Origin: RPQJ01 sp963731105 | GTDB lineage: Bacteria; Pseudomonadota; Gammaproteobacteria; Steroidobacterales; Steroidobacteraceae | Reading direction: 5' to 3' | Length of the DNA: 64,000 nucleotides | Assembly: GCA_963731105.1 (NCBI GenBank) | Contig: CAVSUM010000016.1 | Coordinates: 372,001 to 436,000, forward strand | Shown here: positions 31,487 through 41,096 of the stretch, piece by piece | Layout of the letters: every line of letters starts with the position of its first letter | Numbering within the stretch: the first letter of the stretch is position 1 | Notes under the pieces: generated by a model | What the model was told of the DNA's origin: nothing | The model's database searches: none | Seen by the model: only the letters and a program-made list of their open reading frames with translations | Program-made: the position numbers and the translations under genes

Positions 31487-31903
31487 TCAGAGGGCGTCGA
31501 GCGCCTTCTGGAAGCGATTGGCGTGCGAGCGCTCGGCCTTGGCCAGCGTCTCGAACCAGTCCGCGATCTCGTCGAAGCCTTCGTCGCGCGCCGACTTGGC
31601 CATGCCCGGGTACATGTCGGTGTACTCGTGGGTCTCGCCGGCAATCGACGCCTTCAGGTTGCTGGACGTCGGGCCGATCGGCAGGCCCGTGGCCGGGTCG
31701 CCCACCGCCTCGAGATATTCGAGGTGGCCGTGCGCGTGCCCGGTCTCGCCCTCGGCGGTCGAACGGAACACGGCCGCCACGTCGTTGAAGCCCTCGACGT
31801 CGGCCTTCTGCGCGAAATACAGGTAGCGACGGTTCGCCTGCGACTCGCCCGCGAACGCGTCCTTCAGGTTCTGTTCGGTCTTCGTGCCCTTCAAGCTCGT
31901 CAT
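31487..31903 (-). CDS. Rubrerythrin-family diiron protein without rubredoxin domain
   Basis: A 138-residue ferritin-like protein. The two diiron helical pairs are visible: AFAGESQANRRYLYFAQKA with AEGETGHAHGHLEYL, and AGETHEYTDMYP with LAKAERSHANRFQKAL. The C-terminal rubredoxin CxxC domain of classical rubrerythrin is missing, so electrons must come from elsewhere, plausibly the neighbouring Fe-S protein. Family members reduce hydrogen peroxide. ATG 31903 has a strong GGAGG site just upstream. It has its own promoter and operator-like palindrome (31947-31999) and a strong terminator, which suggests regulated, high expression. Confidence 0.92.
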   Translation of the reverse strand: MTSLKGTKTEQNLKDAFAGESQANRRYLYFAQKADVEGFNDVAAVFRSTAEGETGHAHGHLEYLEAVGDPATGLPIGPTSSNLKASIAGETHEYTDMYPGMAKSARDEGFDEIADWFETLAKAERSHANRFQKALDAL

Positions 31904-31946
31904 GGAAACCTCCAGGGTCGGCCCTCGCCGCGGCGGCAAGGATTAC

Positions 31947-31961
31947 TTAGACTATGTCTAA
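31947..31961. promoter_or_regulatory. Palindromic operator candidate TTAGAC-TAT-GTCTAA
   Basis: A perfect 6-3-6 inverted repeat placed at the likely transcription start of the rubrerythrin gene, immediately downstream of its -10 box. That position suits a dimeric repressor. I do not recognise the regulator; an Rrf2-type iron or redox sensor is a guess. Confidence 0.6.
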
Positions 31962-31970
31962 CGGAGCCGC

Positions 31971-31999
31971 AATGTAGAGCGGATCCCAAAGCCAGTCAA
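31971..31999 (-). promoter_or_regulatory. Sigma70 promoter of the rubrerythrin operon
   Basis: TTGACT (31994-31999) and TACATT (31971-31976) on the minus strand, with a 17-bp spacer. This is the best consensus promoter in the window. Predicted start is near 31964, about 60 nt upstream of the ATG. Confidence 0.7.
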
Positions 32000-32130
32000 C
32001 GCTAGCAGCTCCGTCGAACAGTCGGGATTCGGGGAGTCCGGTATTGCGCCGTCGGCGGTTTGCGTCCGCACAAGCTGCGTTGACCCTGCTTCCAGCCGTG
32101 TGCAACGCTTGCCGATCCCCGGAGGCCATC

Positions 32131-32370
32131 GTGACCACCCGCAAGCCCAAGACGGTCGACTTCGAACAGGCGCTCGGCGAGCTCGAGTCCGTGGTGGAGA
32201 AACTCGAGCACGGCGAACTGCCGCTCGAGGAAGCGCTCAAGCAATTCGAGCGGGGCATCGAGCTGGCGCGCGGCTGCCAGGCGTCGCTCAAGCAGGCCGA
32301 GCAGCGCGTCGAGATCCTGCTCGCCAAGACCCCGGAAGCCGAGCCTGAGCCCTTCGACGCGGACGAATAG
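32131..32370 (+). CDS. xseB: Exodeoxyribonuclease VII small subunit
   Basis: A 79-residue helical protein that assembles with XseA to degrade single-stranded DNA. It shows the family pattern FEQALGELESVVEKLEHGEL, LEEALKQFERGIELAR and CQASLKQAEQRVEIL. The start is GTG 32131, with GGAGG at 32121-32125; the longer frame upstream has no homologous residues. It is 24 bp upstream of ispA, the conserved xseB-ispA-dxs order. Confidence 0.95.
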   Translation: MTTRKPKTVDFEQALGELESVVEKLEHGELPLEEALKQFERGIELARGCQASLKQAEQRVEILLAKTPEAEPEPFDADE

Positions 32371-32394
32371 GCCGGCCACGAGACTCGCGCAGCG

Positions 32395-33291
32395 ATGACC
32401 CCTCCCCTGGACGAGCGCCTGGAGCAATGGCGGCAGCGCGTCGAGCGCGAACTCGAGCGATGGCTGCCGCCCGACACTGCGGTGCCGCAACGACTGCATG
32501 CGGCACAGCGCTATGGCGCGCTCGGGCCCGGCAAGCGCATTCGCCCTGCCCTCGTGTACGCCACGGCGGAGACGCTCGGCGTGCCGCTCGAGCGCGTCGA
32601 CGGCGCGGCGTGCGCCGTTGAGTTGATCCATGCGTACTCGCTGGTGCACGACGACCTGCCCGCGATGGACGATGACGACCTGCGCCGCGGCCGGCCAACC
32701 TGTCACCGCGCGTTCGACGAGGCCACGGCCATCCTGGCCGGCGACTCGTTGCAGGTGCTCGCGTTCGGCATCCTCGCGCGCCATCCGGGCGGGCCTGCCG
32801 ATGCCGCGGCACGCGTGCAGCTGATCGCAACGCTGGCCGAGGCCAGCGGCACGGCGGGGATGGCCGGCGGACAGGCGCTCGACCTCGCCGCCGAGGGGCG
32901 AAACCTCAGCGTCGCTGAACTCGAACAGATCCACGAACTCAAGACCGGCGCGCTGATCCGCGCCAGCGTGATGATGGCCGCGCAGAGTGCCCCGGCGCTG
33001 GACGACGCGGGTCGCGCGGCACTCGAGCGGTTCGCTGCAGCCATCGGACTCGCCTTCCAGGTGCAGGACGACATCCTCGACGTCGCGGGCGACGAGGCGC
33101 TGCTCGGCAAGCCGGTGGGCAGCGACCAGGCCCGCGGCCTGCCGACGTATCCCGCGCTGGTCGGCCTGGAAGCCGCGCGGCAACGGGTGCAGCAGCTGCA
33201 CGCGGAAGCCGCCGACGCGCTCGCTGAGCAAGGCTGGCAGGACGGCCCGCTGGCCGCTGTCGCGGCGTGGCTGTTGGGCCGGCGCCACTAG
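32395..33291 (+). CDS. ispA: Farnesyl diphosphate synthase
   Basis: Prenyl transferase that condenses IPP with DMAPP/GPP to make FPP. The 298 residues carry the first Asp-rich motif in HDDLPAMDDDDLRRG and the second in FQVQDDILDVAGD, with GKRIRPAL near the N-terminus and the substrate-binding KTGALIRASV. The two residues inserted in the first motif mark it as the bacterial type II enzyme. Cotranscribed with xseB and dxs. Confidence 0.95.
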   Translation: MTPPLDERLEQWRQRVERELERWLPPDTAVPQRLHAAQRYGALGPGKRIRPALVYATAETLGVPLERVDGAACAVELIHAYSLVHDDLPAMDDDDLRRGRPTCHRAFDEATAILAGDSLQVLAFGILARHPGGPADAAARVQLIATLAEASGTAGMAGGQALDLAAEGRNLSVAELEQIHELKTGALIRASVMMAAQSAPALDDAGRAALERFAAAIGLAFQVQDDILDVAGDEALLGKPVGSDQARGLPTYPALVGLEAARQRVQQLHAEAADALAEQGWQDGPLAAVAAWLLGRRH

Positions 33292-33330
33292 GCCGGTGAG
33301 GCCGGACACACTACGGTAAACTTCGCGCCG

Positions 33331-35241
33331 ATGTCGCACGTCCCCAGCTACCCGTTGCTGAACACGATCGAGACACCCGCCGACCTGCGGCGGCTGCCGG
33401 CACCCGAGCTGCGGACGCTGGCCGACGAGCTGCGCGAGTTCCTGATCCAGACCGTGAGCGCGATGGGCGGCCATTTCGCGGCCGGCCTCGGCACGGTCGA
33501 GCTGACCGTCGCGCTGCACTACGTGTTCGACACCCCGCACGACCGGCTGGTGTGGGACGTCGGCCACCAGGCGTATCCGCACAAGGTGCTCACCGGGCGC
33601 CGCGATCGCCTGCGCACCATCAAGCTCAAGGACGGGCTGGCGCCGTTCCCGAACCGCAGCGAGAGCGAGTACGACACCTTCGGGGTCGGCCACTCGAGCA
33701 CTTCGATCAGTGCGGCGCTCGGCATGGCGCTCGCCGCCGCGCAGGCGGGCGAGTCGCGCCGCGTCGTGGCGGTGATCGGCGACGGGGCGATGAGCGCCGG
33801 CGAGGCCTTCGAGGCCATGAACCACGCCGGGCCGATCAAGCCCGACCTGCTGGTGGTGCTGAACGACAACAAGATGTCGATCTCGGAGAACGTCGGCGCG
33901 CTGTCACTGTACTTCGCGCGCATTCTTTCGGGCCGCACCTACACGGCGCTGCGCGAAGGCAGCAAGAAGATCCTCAAGCGCATGCCGGCCATGTGGGAGC
34001 TGGCGAAGCGCTCCGAGGAACACATGAAGGGCATGGTGCTGCCCGGCACGCTGTTCGAGGAGCTCGGCTTCAACTACCACGGCCCGATCGACGGCCACGA
34101 CGTCGACGGGCTGGTCGACCACCTGACCCGCCTGCGCGACCAGAAGGGCCTGCAGTTCCTGCACGTGGTGACCCAGAAGGGCCACGGCTACAAGCCGGCC
34201 GAGGCCGACCCGATCAAGTGGCACGGCCCGGGCCCGTTCGACCCGTCGAGCGGCACGATCTTCAAGGACAAGGCCACCAGCCCGACCTATACGCAGGTCT
34301 TCGGGCAGTGGCTGTGCGACATGGCCGAGCGTGACCCGCGCGTGGTCGGCATCACGCCGGCGATGCGCGAGGGCTCGGGCCTCGTCGAGTTCTCGAAGAA
34401 ATTCCCGCAACGCTACTTCGACGTGGCGATCGCCGAGCAGCACGCGGTGACGCTCGCAGCCGGCATGGCCTGCGAGGGCGCGCGCCCGGTCGTGGCGATC
34501 TACTCGACGTTCCTGCAGCGGGCCTACGACCAGCTGATCCACGACGTCGCGCTGCAGGACCTGGCCGTGACCTTCGCGATCGACCGCGGCGGCCTGGTGG
34601 GCGGCGACGGTGCTACGCACCAGGGCGCCTTCGATCTCTCCTACCTGCGCTGCATCCCGAACATGGTGGTGATGGCGCCGGCGGACGAGAACGAGTGCCG
34701 GCAGATGCTCTACACCGCCGTGACGCTCGATCGCCCGGCGGCCGTACGCTACCCGCGCGGCCTCGGCCCTGGCGTGGCCATCGAGCCCGAGATGAGCGCC
34801 CTGCCGGTCGGCCGGGCCGAAGTACGGCGCGAGGGCCGCAGCGGCCTGCTGCTGCTCGCGTTCGGCACGATGGTCGCACCGTGCGTCGCCATCGCGGAGC
34901 GACTCGACGCGACGCTGGTGAACATGCGCTTCGTCAAACCGCTGGACGAGGCATTGGTGTGCCGGCTCGCGGCCAGCCACCATTGCGTCATCACGCTCGA
35001 GGAAAACGCCGTCGCCGGTGGTGCGGGCAGCGCCGTCAGCGAGTGCCTTGCGGCACACGGCCTGCAGCGCGCCGTGCACCACATCGGCATTCCCGACCGC
35101 TTCATCGAGCACGGCTCGCGCGAGGACTGCCTGGCCATGGCCGGCCTCGACGCCGCCGGCATTGCGCACCAGGTCGAGCAACTCTGGCCAGCCCAACCCG
35201 TCATCCGCGCCGCCGCCGGTGGTCGCCCGGGCGCGGCATGA
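33331..35241 (+). CDS. dxs: 1-deoxy-D-xylulose-5-phosphate synthase
   Basis: Thiamine-diphosphate enzyme that starts the MEP isoprenoid pathway from pyruvate and glyceraldehyde 3-phosphate. Length 636 is normal and the frame is intact. The ThDP fold shows GHSSTSISAALGMA, VIGDGAMSAGEAFEAMNHAG with metal-binding LNDNKMSISENVG, and the transketolase-like region FDVAIAEQHAVTLAAGMA. It is followed, with an ATGA overlap, by folE2. Confidence 0.97.
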   Translation: MSHVPSYPLLNTIETPADLRRLPAPELRTLADELREFLIQTVSAMGGHFAAGLGTVELTVALHYVFDTPHDRLVWDVGHQAYPHKVLTGRRDRLRTIKLKDGLAPFPNRSESEYDTFGVGHSSTSISAALGMALAAAQAGESRRVVAVIGDGAMSAGEAFEAMNHAGPIKPDLLVVLNDNKMSISENVGALSLYFARILSGRTYTALREGSKKILKRMPAMWELAKRSEEHMKGMVLPGTLFEELGFNYHGPIDGHDVDGLVDHLTRLRDQKGLQFLHVVTQKGHGYKPAEADPIKWHGPGPFDPSSGTIFKDKATSPTYTQVFGQWLCDMAERDPRVVGITPAMREGSGLVEFSKKFPQRYFDVAIAEQHAVTLAAGMACEGARPVVAIYSTFLQRAYDQLIHDVALQDLAVTFAIDRGGLVGGDGATHQGAFDLSYLRCIPNMVVMAPADENECRQMLYTAVTLDRPAAVRYPRGLGPGVAIEPEMSALPVGRAEVRREGRSGLLLLAFGTMVAPCVAIAERLDATLVNMRFVKPLDEALVCRLAASHHCVITLEENAVAGGAGSAVSECLAAHGLQRAVHHIGIPDRFIEHGSREDCLAMAGLDAAGIAHQVEQLWPAQPVIRAAAGGRPGAA

Positions 35242-36074
35242 CCATGGATTGTCCCGTGAAGACCCCAGTACCAATGGACGACGTGCAGGGCCGGGCCGAT
35301 TCCCGGCGCATCCCGATCAACAAGGTCGGCATCAAGGACATCTACCACCCGGTGCGGGTGCGGGACCGCAGCGCGGGCGAGCAGCACACGATCGCGAACT
35401 TCAACATGTACGTGGCGCTGCCGCACAACTTCAAGGGCACGCACATGTCGCGCTTCGTCGAGGTGCTGCACCAGCACGAGCGCGAAATCTCGGTCGAGTC
35501 GTTCCGCCAGATGCTGGCCGAGATGACCCGCCGCCTCGACGCGACCTCGGGCCACGTCGAGATGCGCTTCCCGTACTTCGTCATGAAGACGGCGCCCGTC
35601 TCCGGCGTGGCGAGCCTGATGAACTACGAGGCGAGCCTGATCGGCGAGATCCAGGACGGTCGCGAGCAGATGTGGATGCAGGTGGTGGTGCCGGTGACGA
35701 GCCTGTGCCCCTGCTCGAAGCGCATCTCGGAACGTGGCGCGCACAACCAGCGCTCGCACATCACCATCCGGGCCCGCGTCGCCGAGCACCTGTGGCTCGA
35801 GGATCTGATCGACATCGCCGAGCAGGAAGCCTCGAGCGAGCTGTTCGGCATCCTCAAGCGCCCCGACGAGAAGCACGTCACCGAGCGCGCCTACGACAAC
35901 CCGAAGTTCGTCGAGGACATCGTGCGCGACGTCGCGGTGCGCCTGAATGCCGAGCCGCGCGTGCTCGCCTACGTGGTGGAGGCCGAGAACTTCGAGTCCA
36001 TCCACAATCACTCGGCGTACGCGCTGATTGAGCGGACAAGGAAAGGGAGTAGCGGATTAGGGGATAGGGGGTAG
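35238..36074 (+). CDS. folE2: GTP cyclohydrolase FolE2 (type IB)
   Basis: Metal-dependent enzyme that makes dihydroneopterin triphosphate for folate, and in some bacteria queuosine precursors, under zinc limitation. The catalytic Cys lies in VTSLCPCSKRISERGAHNQR. HTIANFNMYVALPHNFKGTH and FPYFVMKTAPVSGVASLM are also family landmarks. The last ~12 codons after NHSAYALIER (RKGSSGLGDRG) are encoded by the start of a G-rich repeat (36037-36165). The natural C-terminus therefore seems to have been extended by the repeat. Overlaps dxs by 4 bp. Confidence 0.94.
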   Translation: MTMDCPVKTPVPMDDVQGRADSRRIPINKVGIKDIYHPVRVRDRSAGEQHTIANFNMYVALPHNFKGTHMSRFVEVLHQHEREISVESFRQMLAEMTRRLDATSGHVEMRFPYFVMKTAPVSGVASLMNYEASLIGEIQDGREQMWMQVVVPVTSLCPCSKRISERGAHNQRSHITIRARVAEHLWLEDLIDIAEQEASSELFGILKRPDEKHVTERAYDNPKFVEDIVRDVAVRLNAEPRVLAYVVEAENFESIHNHSAYALIERTRKGSSGLGDRG

Positions 36075-36165
36075 TGAAGTTTGCGGCGGCATCTTGCGGG
36101 TATCGCGCACTTCTGCACTATCCACTACCTCCTGCTCATTCCCCCTATTCCGACTTCCGGCCTCG
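36037..36165. repeat. Degenerate G-rich/C-rich inverted repeat at the folE2 3' end
   Basis: The segment 36037-36075 (units such as GGGGATAGGGGGTAGTGAAG) has a related inverted counterpart at 36110-36155 (CTTCTGCACTATCCACTACC and CCCCCTATTCCG). It forms an imperfect long hairpin between convergent folE2 and the kinase gene. Similar GGGATAGGG-type repeats occur in other high-GC gammaproteobacteria. Confidence 0.55.
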
Positions 36166-37425
36166 CTGCAGCCGCTCGATCAGCTCCCGCAGGAACACCT
36201 TGTTGAAGCGCAGCTGGCAGGCGATCGACGTCTGCTCGAGCAGCGTGGCGGTGACCTTGAGCAGCATCACCGGACCGTCGGCCGTGATGCCGGTGTCGCG
36301 GCGCGAGCCCTCGGCGAAGGCCGCCTCGCCGAAGCAGCCGCCCTGTTCGACGCGGCCGACGGTGTCGCCGCCCCGGCTGACCTGCACGCGGCCGGACACC
36401 ACCACGTAGAAGCGGTCGTCGATGTCGCCGGGGCGCAGCACCGGTTCGCCGGGCATGCATTCCACCCAGGCGGCGGCTCGCATCACCTCGCGGATCTCCG
36501 CGTGCGAGAAGTCGTGGAAGAAGCGCAGCCGGCGCAGCACCGCGAAGCGCTCCTCCTCGTCGAACGCCGGTTGCACGCTGCGCAACCGCTGGTGGACGCG
36601 GGTCAGGCTGGCCGCAAACTCGGCGCCGGTGCGGAAGCGATCGTCGGGATTCTTCTGCAGCGCGCGCGCGATGATCTCCCCGAGTTCCTCCGGGACCTCG
36701 GGGCGCACGTCGCGCAGCGGCTCCGGCGTCGACTGCACCACCTGGCGCAACAGCTTGCCAAGCGCGCCGGCGCGGAACGGCCGCTGGCCGCACAGCATCT
36801 CGTACATGACCGCACCGAGCGAATAGAGATCCGAGCGCGAATCGAGCGGATGGCCCTGCACCTGCTCCGGCGACATGTAGGCCGGGCTGCCGGCCACGCC
36901 CTCGAGGCGCGAGATCTCGGAGTCGGACACCAGCGCGATGCCGAAGTCGACGATGCGCACGTCGCCGTCCTGCGTGAGCAGGATGTTGGACGGCTTGATG
37001 TCCCGGTGCACCACGCCGCGCGAGTGCGCGTAGTGCAGCGCCTTGGCGCACTTGTAGACGATCTGCACCACCTGGTCGATCGGCAGCAGGCTGCCCGGCC
37101 GGCAGTACGCCGACAGCGTGCGCGCGCCGTGGATGTGTTCGGTGACGACGTAGCGCCGGCCCTCCTCCTCGCCCGCGTCGTAGATCGGCACGATGTTCGG
37201 GTGGTGCAGCTTGCCGATCATGTGCGCCTCGCCCATGAACATGCGGCGGGCGTTGCGGCTCTCGGCGTCGTCGGCGCTGGTGGAGTGATAGAGCTTGATG
37301 GCGACGTCGCGCCCGTAGAACGGGTCGTGCGACAGGTACACCGTGCCGGTGCTGCCGCGACCCACCTCGTGCACGACGTAATACTTGCCGATGCGCTCCG
37401 GCACCAGCGACGGGGCCGACAGCAT
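36145..37425 (-). CDS. Serine/threonine kinase with C-terminal cyclic-nucleotide-binding domain
   Basis: About 426 residues. The Hanks-type kinase (residues ~10-275) has the glycine-rich loop EVGRGSTGTVYLS, Lys in VAIKLYH, catalytic HRDIKPSN, IVDFGIAL and YMSPEQVQGH. The C-terminal ~120 residues form a CAP/PKA-like cyclic-nucleotide-binding domain with FSHAEIREVMRAA, EPVLRPGDIDDRFYVVVSG and CFGEAAFAEGSRRDTG; the last matches the phosphate-binding cassette pattern. This suggests direct gating by cAMP or cGMP. An in-frame TTG at 37467 overlaps the pgpA stop (TTGA); I prefer ATG 37425, but either could be used. It sits at the end of the riboflavin/thiL/pgpA cluster. Confidence 0.85.
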   Translation of the reverse strand: MLSAPSLVPERIGKYYVVHEVGRGSTGTVYLSHDPFYGRDVAIKLYHSTSADDAESRNARRMFMGEAHMIGKLHHPNIVPIYDAGEEEGRRYVVTEHIHGARTLSAYCRPGSLLPIDQVVQIVYKCAKALHYAHSRGVVHRDIKPSNILLTQDGDVRIVDFGIALVSDSEISRLEGVAGSPAYMSPEQVQGHPLDSRSDLYSLGAVMYEMLCGQRPFRAGALGKLLRQVVQSTPEPLRDVRPEVPEELGEIIARALQKNPDDRFRTGAEFAASLTRVHQRLRSVQPAFDEEERFAVLRRLRFFHDFSHAEIREVMRAAAWVECMPGEPVLRPGDIDDRFYVVVSGRVQVSRGGDTVGRVEQGGCFGEAAFAEGSRRDTGITADGPVMLLKVTATLLEQTSIACQLRFNKVFLRELIERLQRGRKSE

Positions 37426-37463
37426 GGGAGAGGTGTGCGTTTCGGCGAGCGCGTGGTTCGTGT

Positions 37464-37967
37464 TCAAGTGACGTAGCCGATGAGCAGCAGGCCCAGCGCG
37501 GCGAACAGGCCGGCCAGTACGTCGTCGAGCATAATGCCCGCCCCGCCGCCCATTCCGTGATCGATCTCGCGGATCGGCCACGGCTTGGCGATGTCGAAGA
37601 TCCTGAACAGCACGAATGCCGCCGGCGCGCCCCACCAGGCGTCGGGTGCAGCAAGCATCGTGATCATCATGCCGGCCACTTCGTCCCAGACGATCGCCGG
37701 GTGATCGTGCACGCCGAGCCGGCGCGCACTCTCGCCACAGATCCAGATCCCGGCCACGGTCGCCACCACCACCGCGAGCAGGTTCCATGCGAGGCCGAGG
37801 GGCGCGAGGGCCAGCGCGAACGCGAGCCCGACCAGCGAGCCGAAGGTGCCGGGCGCGACCGGTGCCAGTCCCGAGCCGAAACCGAGCGCCAGCAGGTGCA
37901 CCGGCTGCGCGAGGTGTCGCACCGTCGGCCGCGACGTTGCGGCGGACCCGTCAGGCGAAGTGGTCAT
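37464..37967 (-). CDS. pgpA: Phosphatidylglycerophosphatase A
   Basis: Membrane lipid phosphatase yielding phosphatidylglycerol. The 167-residue protein has the family motifs GTFGSLVGLAFALAL, DDHPAIVWDEVAG-like VHDHPAIVWDEVAGMMITM, and FRIFDIAKPWPIREID, with four hydrophobic segments. Its 5' end overlaps the thiL 3' end by 17 bp, the usual thiL-pgpA arrangement. Confidence 0.95.
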   Translation of the reverse strand: MTTSPDGSAATSRPTVRHLAQPVHLLALGFGSGLAPVAPGTFGSLVGLAFALALAPLGLAWNLLAVVVATVAGIWICGESARRLGVHDHPAIVWDEVAGMMITMLAAPDAWWGAPAAFVLFRIFDIAKPWPIREIDHGMGGGAGIMLDDVLAGLFAALGLLLIGYVT

Positions 37968-38913
37968 AACCGCCTCCGTGCAGGATCTCGGCATGGCCGT
38001 CGCGCAAACAGCGCACGCCCGCGCCGGCCTCGATGACGCCGATGCGATGCACGGCGATCGCACCCTGCGTGGCCGCCAGCTCCGCCTCGACGGCGACCGC
38101 GCGATCCGGCGGCACGGTGAACAGCAGTTCGTAGTCGTCGCCGCCGAACAGCACAAGGCGCTCGCAGTCCGGGCGCGCCTTGCGTCGCGCGAGCTCGGTC
38201 GAGATCGGCAGGCGCTCGAGATCGAGCCGCGCGCCCGCGCCACTGGCCGCGCACAGCTTCTGCAGGTCGCCATACAGGCCGTCCGAGACGTCCATGGCGG
38301 CCGAGGCCCGGCCGGCCAGCGCTCGGCCGAGCGCCAGTCGCGGCTCGGCGTAGCGGTAGCGACGCACCAGCGGATCCGCGTCGCCGGTCGCGGGTGCGCG
38401 CTGCAGCTGTTCGAGCCCCGCCGCGGCCTCGCCCGGCCAACCCGACACGTAGAGCACGTCGCCGGGACGTGCGCCGTCGCGACGTAGCGCCACCTGCGGT
38501 GCGACGAATCCCAGCGCCGTGATGGTCACCACCAGCGGGCCACGCACCGTGTCGCCGCCCACCAGGGCCACGCCGTGTCGCTCGGCAAGGCCGTACAGGC
38601 CAGCGGAGAACCGGGCGAGCCACGCTTCCTCGGCCACCGGCAACGACAACGACAGCAAGGCCCACGCCGGCTCCGCACCCATCGCGGCGAGGTCGCTCAG
38701 GTTTACCGCGAGCGCCTGGTGCCCGATGGATTCCGGCGGTGCGCCCGGCAGGAAATGCCGGCCCTCGACCAGCGTGTCGACCGCCGCGACCAGCGCGCGG
38801 CGAGGCGGCACCTCGAGCAGCGCCGCATCGTCGCCGACGCCGAGCAGCACGTCGGCACGACCGCCGGCGCGGGAAAAGAAGCGCTCGATCAGGTCGAACT
38901 CGCCGAGCGGCAC
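37951..38913 (-). CDS. thiL: Thiamine-monophosphate kinase
   Basis: ATP-dependent kinase that forms thiamine diphosphate. The 320 residues begin MPLGEFDLIERFF from a GTG at 38913 and show VLLGVGDDAALLE, AVDTLVEGRHF, NLSDLAAMGAEP, GGDTVRGPLVVTITALG and AMDVSDGLYGDL, all ThiL/PurM-fold metal and nucleotide motifs. Lies 11 bp downstream of nusB. Frame intact. Confidence 0.95.
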   Translation of the reverse strand: MPLGEFDLIERFFSRAGGRADVLLGVGDDAALLEVPPRRALVAAVDTLVEGRHFLPGAPPESIGHQALAVNLSDLAAMGAEPAWALLSLSLPVAEEAWLARFSAGLYGLAERHGVALVGGDTVRGPLVVTITALGFVAPQVALRRDGARPGDVLYVSGWPGEAAAGLEQLQRAPATGDADPLVRRYRYAEPRLALGRALAGRASAAMDVSDGLYGDLQKLCAASGAGARLDLERLPISTELARRKARPDCERLVLFGGDDYELLFTVPPDRAVAVEAELAATQGAIAVHRIGVIEAGAGVRCLRDGHAEILHGGGYDHFA

Positions 38914-38924
38914 GCGCGGCTCGC

Positions 38925-39380
38925 TCAGCCCCGGGCGGCAGCGGCCTGCTCGGCGGCGCGCAGCGAGCGTGCGGCACGGTCGAGCACTGCGTTCACGAAC
39001 TTGTGGCCCTCGGTCGCGCCGAAGCGCTTGGCGAGCTCGACGCCCTCGTTGATCACCACCCGGTAGGGCACGTCCGGGCGCTGCCCGAGCTCGTACAGCC
39101 CGATCAACAGCACGGCGTGCTCCACCGGATCGAGCTGCACGACCGGACGATCGATCAGGCCGCCGAGCGTCGCGTCGAGCACCGCGGCGCCGTCGGTGAT
39201 GCCGTTCAGCAGCTCGCGGAAATAGTCGGCGTCGGCGTCGCCGAAGCCCTCCTCGTCCGCGTACTGGTTGCGCAGCTCGGCGGCGGTCTGGCCGGTGAGC
39301 TGCCACTGGTACAGCGCCTGCATGGCGAGCTTGCGCGACAGGCCGCGCGCGCGCCCGGCACGTTCGGGGCGTGGCGTCAT
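38925..39380 (-). CDS. nusB: Transcription antitermination protein NusB
   Basis: All-helical RNA-binding factor that works with NusE (S10) at boxA sites in rRNA antitermination. The 151 residues contain RKLAMQALYQWQLTG, PVVQLDPVEHAVLLIGLYEL, PYRVVINEGVELAKRFG and GHKFVNAVLDRAAR. Follows ribH by 2 bp, the common ribH-nusB pair. Confidence 0.96.
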   Translation of the reverse strand: MTPRPERAGRARGLSRKLAMQALYQWQLTGQTAAELRNQYADEEGFGDADADYFRELLNGITDGAAVLDATLGGLIDRPVVQLDPVEHAVLLIGLYELGQRPDVPYRVVINEGVELAKRFGATEGHKFVNAVLDRAARSLRAAEQAAAARG

Positions 39381-39382
39381 GC

Positions 39383-39859
<477 letters not shown>

Positions 39860-39870
39860 GCCGGAATCCT

Positions 39871-40980
<1,110 letters not shown>

Positions 40981-40996
40981 GCAGTAAGCCTGGTAA

Positions 40997-41030
40997 CTTA
41001 TTGATTTATATCGAATATATTTTTCAGAAT
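40997..41030 (-). promoter_or_regulatory. AT-rich promoter-like segment before ribBA
   Basis: This ~34-bp stretch is the most AT-rich in the window and includes TATAT-CGA-ATATA, a small inverted repeat. On the minus strand it offers TATAAA and TATATT as -10 candidates about 20-40 bp before the ribBA ATG. No clear -35 is seen. The 116-bp gap is too short for a normal FMN riboswitch. Confidence 0.35.
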
Positions 41031-41096
41031 CGCAGCGCCACTGAGACGCTGCAGCGCGTCAGTGTAGCAGGCCGCCGCGCAACCTGAGCGGATCCG

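Noticed and set aside
40981..41096. FMN riboswitch before ribBA
   Set aside because: The leader is only 116 bp, AT-rich, and lacks the conserved RFN-element helices.
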